This document shows, in pieces, positions 1 through 5,720 of a DNA stretch of 11,180 nt (its first letter is position 1; every line of letters begins with the position of its first letter). Source of the stretch: CAYJBP01 sp964368605 (GTDB taxonomy: Bacteria > Bacillota > Dehalobacteriia > UBA4068). The stretch is taken from NCBI GenBank assembly GCA_964368605.1, contig CAYJBP010000085.1:1-11180 (forward strand), read 5' to 3'. A model generated the notes under the pieces. The model was not told where the DNA came from. It made no database searches and worked only from the letters and a program-made list of their open reading frames with translations. The position numbers were made by a program, and so were the translations under genes.

Positions 1-39
1 CAAAGCTTAAATTTACAATATTTATTATTGACATCGTAA

Positions 40-1008
40 TTAACGCTTGCCTTTATCATAAATTTCGCCCAAGGCCTTGGGCACCCTGGTGGTTTTGGCA
101 AAGAAAATTAATAATAACAGGGTGATAATATAAGGTAAAGTCATAAAGATATCGGAAAAAGCCACCGGCAATTGCCAAACTTGGGTCATTACAAAGCCGG
201 CCGAACGGGCAAAGCCAAAGATTAAGCAAGCGCCAAAGGTGGGCAAAATTTTCCAGTTACCAAAGATAAGCGCTGCTATCGCTAAATAGCCATAGCCAAC
301 ATAAATAGTTTGGGCAAATTGAGCCGAAATTGAATAAGCAAAGCTCATGCCGCCAATTGCCGACAGGCCGCCGCAGATAACCAAGGCCTTAAAACGTACC
401 TTGGCTACATCAATACCGGCCGCATCCACCGCATGAGGATTATCGCCGCATGCCCGTAAATGCAGGCCAAAAGGGGTTTTGTACAGAAAATACCAGGCAA
501 TTACCGCTACCACTAAAATAATTATCTCGAAGGGATAAATATTGGTAAAAAAGGAGCCCAGCACAGGAATTTCCGACACAAAGGGTATACTAAAGCGGCG
601 CGAGGTGCTAAGCATTAAGCTATTGCCCGGCGCTCCAAAAACAGTGGCATTAAGCTGGCTGGTTAAAAAGCCGGTTAAGGCAATGGCCAGGGTATTAATT
701 ACAATACTGGCAATAATTTGATTGGCCTTAAAACGAATACAAAGCCAAGCATGCAGCGCACCATAAGCCATGCCGCCTAAAATGGCAAAGCCAAAAGATA
801 AATACATCGGCACCTGGCTGCCAACTGCAAATAAACCGCCCATAAAAGTAATAGCCAAAGCGCCAATAAAAGCACCCATGCCCTGCAAGCCCTCCAAAGC
901 CAGGTTCAAAACCCCACTACGCTCGGAGTATATGCCGCCAATTGCCATTATAAATAGCGGCAAGGCAAAGGATAAACCATCAATAATTATTGTATTTAAA
1001 ATATCCAT
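40..1008 (-). CDS. BMP-family ABC nucleoside importer, second permease (NupQ-like)
   Basis: This 322-residue integral membrane protein is the second permease of a nucleoside-type ABC importer in the cytoplasmic membrane. Visible marks are many hydrophobic segments (about residues 5-25, 45-60, 70-90, 97-115, 160-176, 208-228, 238-255, 285-305), the N-terminal ERSGVLNLALEG block (29-40) typical of the NupQ/BmpC branch, and a cytoplasmic loop LRACGDNPHAVDAAGI (185-200) that should contact the ATPase. The reading frame is open 26 codons further upstream, but the ATG at 1008 is preceded by AAAGGAGG six bases away, so I take that start. The ribosome binding site lies in the last codons of the preceding permease gene, whose stop is one base away, which implies coupled translation. 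Family assignment is firm. The substrate (purine nucleosides in NupNOPQ of Bacillus subtilis) is inferred. Confidence 0.9.
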   Translation of the reverse strand: MDILNTIIIDGLSFALPLFIMAIGGIYSERSGVLNLALEGLQGMGAFIGALAITFMGGLFAVGSQVPMYLSFGFAILGGMAYGALHAWLCIRFKANQIIASIVINTLAIALTGFLTSQLNATVFGAPGNSLMLSTSRRFSIPFVSEIPVLGSFFTNIYPFEIIILVVAVIAWYFLYKTPFGLHLRACGDNPHAVDAAGIDVAKVRFKALVICGGLSAIGGMSFAYSISAQFAQTIYVGYGYLAIAALIFGNWKILPTFGACLIFGFARSAGFVMTQVWQLPVAFSDIFMTLPYIITLLLLIFFAKTTRVPKALGEIYDKGKR

Positions 1009-1009
1009 G

Positions 1010-2191
1010 CTAATCCTCCTTTGCTGCCTGCGGCTTGCTTTGTTCCGGCGATTCGGCTTGCTCGGCCGCAATATTAGCTTCTGCACTTGGCTCGGCTTTG
1101 GCGGCTAAATATCTAAAATAGGTGCCACAAGCCGAAAACAGCAGGATAAGGCCCGTAATCAAAGCGCCAATTTCCTGGCGTACCCCAATGCTGGAGCTCA
1201 TATAAGTGCTACCTTTATCGATAATGCTGATAAAAAATGAGGCCACAAATACGCCTAATGGATTAGAATTGCCCAAAAGGCAAACGGCCAAAGAATCGAA
1301 ACCCATTGGCGGCAGCACATCGGGCTGTATCGATCCCAAATAGCCAAGATAATAGCTAACCCCTGCTAAACCTGCCAATGCGCCGGAAATTGATAAATTA
1401 ATAATCGTGGTTTTAGCAACATTAATGCCTACATATTGGGCGGCCAGTTTATTTTGGCCTAAAGCCATAAACTCAAAGCCCAAACGGGTACGGGCAAAAA
1501 GAAAATAAATGATAATCACCACTACCAAGCCTAAAAAAATGGCCAGCGGTATATCCATTTTTAAAGCGCCAATTTCCATCTCCATCAGGCTAAGGCGTGA
1601 TTCCTCGCTAATTGCCTGCGATTGCCTGCTACGGGGGTCGATAAGCTTATATTTGATAAAAAAGCTGGTGATATAGCGAATAATATAATTAAACATAATC
1701 GCTGTAACTACTTCATTAATATTCCACTTATGCTTTAAAAAGCCCATGATAGCAGCGATAATTGCCCCGGCCAACATACCCACCAAAATAACCAAAGGCT
1801 TAGCTATAAGGGCAGGTAATGGGCTATAACCTACCACAACCGAAGCGATAAAACCGGCAAAAAGCATTTGCCCGGAAACCCCAATATTAAAAAAGCCGGC
1901 CCTTAAAGCCACACAGGCCGATAAAGAGGCAAAAATCATCGGCGTCCATAGGTTTACAAAGGCCAAAAAATCGGTAAACATGCTGCGCTTGGCCGCATAA
2001 TTTTCCTTAGGAAAAAGCCCCGAGCCCTGTAAAAAAGATAAATAGCCTTCGAGGGGGTTTTTGCCCAAAATCATAAAAACAATAGCCCCTGCTAAAAGGC
2101 TTAAAAACACGGCCAGCAAGGGTATGCTAAAGGCCTGGCGTTTTTCGTCGCCCAAAATAAAGGCAAAACCTTGTTGAATTTTAGCCCTCAT
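1010..2191 (-). CDS. BMP-family ABC nucleoside importer, first permease (NupP-like)
   Basis: This 393-residue permease pairs with the next gene to form the membrane channel of the importer. It has a short cytoplasmic N-terminus and hydrophobic segments at about 22-43, 80-97, 105-121, 128-151, 213-233, 262-285 and 311-326. It carries the family blocks RAGFFNIGVSGQML (97-110), EVVTAIMFNYI (160-170) and GFDSLAVCLLGNSNPLG (297-313). The loop around GFEFMALGQNKLAAQYVGI (238-256) is the likely ATPase-coupling segment. The last ~30 residues form a hydrophilic tail rich in Ala, Glu, Gln and Lys that is probably disordered. The ATG overlaps the TGA of the ATPase gene (ATGA at 2188-2191), with GGGGGTG just upstream as ribosome binding site, so start and operon order are well supported. 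Transport of nucleosides is inferred from family. Confidence 0.92.
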   Translation of the reverse strand: MRAKIQQGFAFILGDEKRQAFSIPLLAVFLSLLAGAIVFMILGKNPLEGYLSFLQGSGLFPKENYAAKRSMFTDFLAFVNLWTPMIFASLSACVALRAGFFNIGVSGQMLFAGFIASVVVGYSPLPALIAKPLVILVGMLAGAIIAAIMGFLKHKWNINEVVTAIMFNYIIRYITSFFIKYKLIDPRSRQSQAISEESRLSLMEMEIGALKMDIPLAIFLGLVVVIIIYFLFARTRLGFEFMALGQNKLAAQYVGINVAKTTIINLSISGALAGLAGVSYYLGYLGSIQPDVLPPMGFDSLAVCLLGNSNPLGVFVASFFISIIDKGSTYMSSSIGVRQEIGALITGLILLFSACGTYFRYLAAKAEPSAEANIAAEQAESPEQSKPQAAKED

Positions 2192-3738
2192 TGCTTCACC
2201 CCCATCATATAATTGCCCACTTCGGCCATGCTTAATTGCTCGGCGGCCGCAACTCGTACAAATTGCCCATTATATATAACAGCAATTGTATCGGCTAAAG
2301 CCATGATTTCATCCAATTCGAGCGAAATTAGCAAGATAGCCTTGCCCAAAGCCCTTTGCTCCAAAATTTGGCGATGAATATTCTCGATAGCGCCGATATC
2401 TAAGCCTCGGGTAGGCTGCACAAATATCATTAAGCGCCCGTTTAGCTCGATTTCCCTGGCAATAATCGCCTTTTGCTGATTGCCGCCGGACATCGAACGA
2501 ATTTTGGTCGCCGCATTATTGGCACTGCGAATATCATATTCGGTAATCAATTTTTGGCCATAGCTTAAAAAATGCTCTCTATGCAAAATACCCTTTTGGC
2601 AAAACGGCTCGCGAAAATAGCTTTTTAAGGCCAGGTTATCGGCCAAATCAAAATCCAAAACCAGGCCAACCTTTTGCCTATCCTCGGGGATATAAGCAAT
2701 GCCATCGATTATTCTTTTGCGCACATCGGCTGTGGTGATATCCTGATTATCAAGTTTAACCGTTCCGGCACTAGCAGGTATTAAGCCGGCAAGGGCATCG
2801 GTTAGCTCGGTTTGACCATTACCAAAAACCCCGGCTACGGCAAAAATTTCGCCGGCCTTTATCTCAAAGCTAATATCGTTTACCGCATTAAAACCTAAGC
2901 TATTTTTTACAACTAAATTATTAACTTGCAAAATCGGCTCACCCGGCTTAGCAGGTGGCTTAAAAGAATTAAATTGCACCTCGCGGCCAACCATTAAATT
3001 AGCCATGGTTTGGGTATCGGTTTGCTTAACATCCAGCACATCCACCAGCTTGCCACGGCGCAAAATGGCACAGCGATCGGCCACTTGCTTAATTTCCTCC
3101 AGCTTATGGCTAATCAAAATAATGGTTTTGCCGCCAGAGCGCAGAGAGTTCAAAATCTCGAGCAAATAGCTGATTTCCTGGGGTGTTAGCACGGCGGTTG
3201 GCTCATCAAAAATCAAAATTTCGGCCTCGCGATAAAGCATTTTAAGGATTTCCACCCGTTGCTGCATGGCAACGGTGATATTCTCGATTAAGGCGGTTGG
3301 CTCCACATCCAGCCGATATTTGCGCGATAGCTCGGCAATACGCAAATTGGCAGCCTTAATATCCACTATTGGCAAAAGGCCGCCCAGCTTGCGTTTTGGC
3401 TCATTGCCCATAATAATATTTTCGCTAATTGTATAGTTAGATACCAGCTTAAAGTGCTGATGCACCATGCCAATGCTTAATTTGGTGGCATAATTAGGCG
3501 AGCTTATTTTTTCCTCGCGGCCATTGATAAAAATTTGGCCTTCTTCCGGCTCATACATGCCAAATAAGATGCTCATCAGCGTTGACTTGCCGGCACCGTT
3601 TTCGCCTAAAATGGCAAAAACCTCCCCTTTTTTGATGTTTAGGGATATATTATCATTGGCAATAATCCCGGGAAAGCGCTTGGTAATGCCCCGCATTTCC
3701 ACAATATTGGGTTGCTCACAATTTTGAATATTTGCCAT
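2188..3738 (-). CDS. BMP-family ABC nucleoside importer, ATP-binding protein with two ABC domains (NupO-like)
   Basis: This 516-residue cytoplasmic protein holds both ATPase domains of the importer in one chain. Domain 1 has a full Walker A (GENGAGKST, 45-53), Q-loop Q94, Walker B ILIFDE (174-179) and H-loop H211. Its signature segment reads ITVAMQQRVE (154-163) instead of the more usual LSVGMQQRVE. Domain 2 has a degenerate Walker A (GVFGNGQTEL, 303-312, no Lys), a good signature SGGNQQK (417-423), VQPTRGLD (440-447) in place of the Walker B Asp-Glu, and Leu where the H-loop His would be. Degeneracy of domain 2 is usual in the BMP and sugar-type double ATPases. The ATG is preceded by AAGGAGG four bases away. 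It is the first gene of the operon, behind the promoter at 3801-3829 with a leader of about 55 nt. Confidence 0.95.
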   Translation of the reverse strand: MANIQNCEQPNIVEMRGITKRFPGIIANDNISLNIKKGEVFAILGENGAGKSTLMSILFGMYEPEEGQIFINGREEKISSPNYATKLSIGMVHQHFKLVSNYTISENIIMGNEPKRKLGGLLPIVDIKAANLRIAELSRKYRLDVEPTALIENITVAMQQRVEILKMLYREAEILIFDEPTAVLTPQEISYLLEILNSLRSGGKTIILISHKLEEIKQVADRCAILRRGKLVDVLDVKQTDTQTMANLMVGREVQFNSFKPPAKPGEPILQVNNLVVKNSLGFNAVNDISFEIKAGEIFAVAGVFGNGQTELTDALAGLIPASAGTVKLDNQDITTADVRKRIIDGIAYIPEDRQKVGLVLDFDLADNLALKSYFREPFCQKGILHREHFLSYGQKLITEYDIRSANNAATKIRSMSGGNQQKAIIAREIELNGRLMIFVQPTRGLDIGAIENIHRQILEQRALGKAILLISLELDEIMALADTIAVIYNGQFVRVAAAEQLSMAEVGNYMMGVKQ

Positions 3739-3800
3739 GCTACCTCCTTAAGGACGGATTTATAGGCCAATTTTCGACTAAATAAAGGCACTTATTACCT

Positions 3801-3829
3801 ATTATAGCATATTGTACAGTTAATTACAA
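3801..3829 (-). promoter_or_regulatory. Sigma-A-type promoter of the nucleoside importer operon
   Basis: Read on the minus strand, TTGTAA (3829-3824) is followed after 17 bases by a perfect TATAAT (3806-3801) with an extended -10 (TGC directly before it). Transcription would start near 3794, giving a leader of about 55 nt, too short for a purine riboswitch. No experimental support is available. Confidence 0.75.
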
Positions 3830-3830
3830 T
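3811..3830. promoter_or_regulatory. Inverted repeat in the importer promoter, candidate MarR operator
   Basis: ATTGTA (3811-3816) and TACAAT (3825-3830) are perfect 6-base inverted arms separated by 8 bases. The element covers the -35 hexamer and most of the -35/-10 spacer of the importer promoter, so a bound dimer would block RNA polymerase. A MarR-family gene starts 130 bp away on the other strand, and MarR dimers typically bind palindromes of this size. The link to this regulator is inference. A 6-bp inverted repeat in AT-rich DNA can also arise by chance. Confidence 0.4.
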
Positions 3831-3888
3831 GCCGGTATTTGCGGCTATGTCGGTTATAAATATTGATTGCTTTCGTATATAATAACAC

Positions 3889-3917
3889 TTGTATTCTTTA
3901 TTCATATATGGTATAAT
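3889..3917 (+). promoter_or_regulatory. Sigma-A-type promoter of the marR-family gene
   Basis: TTGTAT (3889-3894), a 17-base spacer and a perfect TATAAT (3912-3917) preceded by TGG (extended -10). Transcription should start near 3924, leaving about 35 nt of leader. It diverges from the importer promoter with about 60 bp between the two -35 boxes. A second TATAAT at 3878-3883 has no good -35 partner. Confidence 0.75.
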
Positions 3918-3958
3918 CAGTTTATATTGAAAATAAAAAAACGAAGAAGGTGGCGCTT

Positions 3959-4441
3959 TTGACTGATCATTTTAACTACTTTAGAGCCAATATCGATAGC
4001 GTATATAATTTTGTTGTCCTATGCAAAACCTATGATTTAATCGCCAGGGAATATGATGATAGCGGCCTGGCCATAACCCGTGTTGAAGCGCATACCTTAG
4101 ATTATATCGATCAAAACCCCGGCATTAATATTACTACTATGGCTAATGAATCTATACGTAGTAAAGGGGCTGTGTCGCAAATTGTTAATAAACTGGAAAA
4201 AAAGGGTTTAATTTATCGCGAATTCGATTTTGATAATAAAAAAATCGTGCGCCTTTATTCAACAGCCGAGGGCAAAACCTTAAGCCTAGGGCATCGAGAG
4301 CATGATAAAAAGGCCTATATCGCCCTTTATCAAGAACTGCTGGCTAATTGCAGCCCCAAAGATATCGATAGCTTTTTTAAGGTAATTGCTAATTATAGCA
4401 AATCCTTCGAAAAAGGTGTTTTATCCGTAAATAAAGAATAA
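3959..4441 (+). CDS. MarR-family winged helix transcriptional regulator
   Basis: A 160-residue DNA-binding protein, normal length for MarR. The N- and C-terminal helices (about 5-33 and 113-150) would form the dimer interface. The winged helix spans about 40-105: helix at 57-64 (INITTMAN), recognition helix around 67-80 (IRSKGAVSQIVNKLE region), then a beta wing ending in KKIVRLYSTAEG (94-105). I choose the TTG at 3959 because AAGGTGG (3947-3953) sits five bases before it. A GTG at 3950 in the same frame would add three residues but overlaps that ribosome binding site. The gene diverges from the importer operon, is monocistronic, and ends at a strong terminator. MarR proteins usually repress neighbouring genes and respond to a small ligand, so control of the importer and of itself is likely but unproven. 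The ligand cannot be read from sequence. Confidence 0.9.
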   Translation: MTDHFNYFRANIDSVYNFVVLCKTYDLIAREYDDSGLAITRVEAHTLDYIDQNPGINITTMANESIRSKGAVSQIVNKLEKKGLIYREFDFDNKKIVRLYSTAEGKTLSLGHREHDKKAYIALYQELLANCSPKDIDSFFKVIANYSKSFEKGVLSVNKE

Positions 4442-4451
4442 TTATACATTT

Positions 4452-4480
4452 AAGAAGCCTATTAAAGGGCTTCTTTTTTT
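4452..4480 (+). terminator. Rho-independent terminator of the marR-family gene
   Basis: A perfect 8-bp stem, AAGAAGCC (4452-4459) with GGCTTCTT (4468-4475), closes an 8-base loop. The run of seven T starts inside the right arm and ends at 4480. It lies 10 bases after the stop codon and separates this gene from sbcD. Confidence 0.9.
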
Positions 4481-4503
4481 GGCAAAAGCAATGCAAATTA
4501 GCC

Positions 4504-4532
4504 TTTACAAAATGCGCCTTAAAAAGTATAAT
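4504..4532 (+). promoter_or_regulatory. Sigma-A-type promoter of sbcDC
   Basis: TTTACA (4504-4509, one mismatch to TTGACA), a 17-base spacer and a perfect TATAAT (4527-4532), overlapped by a second TATAAT at 4532-4537. Transcription would start about 35 nt before the sbcD ATG. It follows directly after the marR terminator, which fits an independent transcription unit and argues against any sbcD start further upstream. Confidence 0.75.
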
Positions 4533-4574
4533 ATAATTAATAGTAACATAGTTAATGCCGCTAAGGAGGCTAAA

Positions 4575-5720
4575 ATGAAATTTGCCCATCTTTCGGATTT
4601 GCATATAGGTAAACGCTTTAAAGAGCTATCTTTGATTGATGATCAAGAGTATATTTTATCGCAAATTGTGGATATTTTAAGCCAAGAAAAGCCCGATGCT
4701 GTTTTTATTTGCGGTGATATTTATGATAAAGCCAGCCCCAGCGCCGAGGCGGTGGCTTTATTTGATCAATTTTTGGTTAATTTAGCCAAGCTTAATTTGC
4801 AAATTTTTGTAATTAGCGGCAATCATGATTCGCCGGAACGCATTGCCTTTGGCCAAAAATTATTGCAAAACAGCAATGTGTATATGTCGCCCGTATATAA
4901 TGCAGATATTAAGCCTGTGATTATAAATGCTGATTGGGGCGATATTTGCATATTTATGCTACCTTTTATTAAGCCGCCGCAAGTACGTGCCCTTTGGCCC
5001 GAGGCAATAGTTAATTCTTATCATCAGGCTTTGGCTGTGGCTATTGATAATTTAGATATCGATAAAAATGCCTGCAATATTTTGCTAACCCATCAATTTA
5101 TAACCGGTTCAGAGCGTTCGGATTCGGAGCAAATAAGCGTAGGCGGTGCCGATAATATTGGCGCCGAAATTTTTAATGATTTTGATTATATAGCTTTAGG
5201 ACACATCCATAAACCCCAGGTTGTCGGACGTGAAACTTTACGTTATTGCGGTAGTCCGCTTAAATATTCTTTTTCCGAGGCAAATCATCAAAAATCGCTA
5301 ACTATTGGCCAAATTAAAGCCAAAAAACAAATTGAACTTAAAACCGTTAAGCTAATCCCTAAGCGTGATATGATTGAGCTTAAAGGGACTTATCTGGATT
5401 TAATGGCCAAAGACTTTTATGCTAAATTGAACTTGGATGATTATTATCATCTAATTTTAACCGATGAGGAAAATATACCGGATGCCTTAAATAAGCTGCG
5501 GATTATCTATAAAAACATCTTAAAATTAAGCTATGATAATCAGCGCAGCCGTGCCCATAACCAAATTGATTTGCCCCAAATCGAGCAAGCCCAAAGCCCG
5601 CTTAGCTTAATTGACAGCTTTTATCAAATCCAAAATAATCAACCGCTTTCGGCCGAGCAAAAGGACTATCTTTTGGCTATAATCGCCAAAATGGAGGAGG
5701 CGAGCATTTGCGACCATTAA
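4575..5720 (+). CDS. sbcD: Nuclease SbcCD subunit D (Mre11-like exonuclease/endonuclease)
   Basis: A 381-residue metallophosphoesterase, the nuclease subunit of SbcCD. With SbcC it cuts DNA hairpins and protein-blocked or broken double-strand ends in the cytoplasm. All five phosphodiesterase motifs are visible: DLH (Asp8, His10), GD (Asp48), GNHD (Asn83, His84), TH (His173) and GHIH (His210, His212), which together bind two metal ions (Mn2+ in the family). The C-terminal third (from about 270) is the less conserved capping region and SbcC contact. The frame is open upstream to 4479, but the ATG at 4575 is preceded by AAGGAGG (4563-4569) five bases away and the extra codons would overlap the promoter. 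Length and motif order are normal for the family. It overlaps sbcC by 13 nt. Confidence 0.96.
   Translation: MKFAHLSDLHIGKRFKELSLIDDQEYILSQIVDILSQEKPDAVFICGDIYDKASPSAEAVALFDQFLVNLAKLNLQIFVISGNHDSPERIAFGQKLLQNSNVYMSPVYNADIKPVIINADWGDICIFMLPFIKPPQVRALWPEAIVNSYHQALAVAIDNLDIDKNACNILLTHQFITGSERSDSEQISVGGADNIGAEIFNDFDYIALGHIHKPQVVGRETLRYCGSPLKYSFSEANHQKSLTIGQIKAKKQIELKTVKLIPKRDMIELKGTYLDLMAKDFYAKLNLDDYYHLILTDEENIPDALNKLRIIYKNILKLSYDNQRSRAHNQIDLPQIEQAQSPLSLIDSFYQIQNNQPLSAEQKDYLLAIIAKMEEASICDH

Noticed and set aside
1..34. Possible start of a further minus-strand gene (ATG at 34, MSIINIVNLSF) downstream of the second permease gene
   Set aside because: Only 11 codons are in the window and the nearest AAAGG is about 15 bases from the ATG, so there is no usable ribosome binding site. 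It cannot be supported without sequence to the left.
770..1108. 112-codon plus-strand open frame over the permease genes
   Set aside because: It is antisense to two well-supported membrane protein genes, has a biased basic composition and no family features. It is a shadow frame.
3768..3782. CodY-like box (AATTTTCGACTAAAT) upstream of the importer operon
   Set aside because: It has five mismatches to the 15-base consensus AATTTTCnGAAAATT, with the right half mostly lost. This is no better than chance in AT-rich DNA.
3739..3800. Purine riboswitch in the leader of the nucleoside importer operon
   Set aside because: The leader from the predicted start is only about 55 nt and shows no three-stem arrangement or terminator. 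It is too short for the aptamer.
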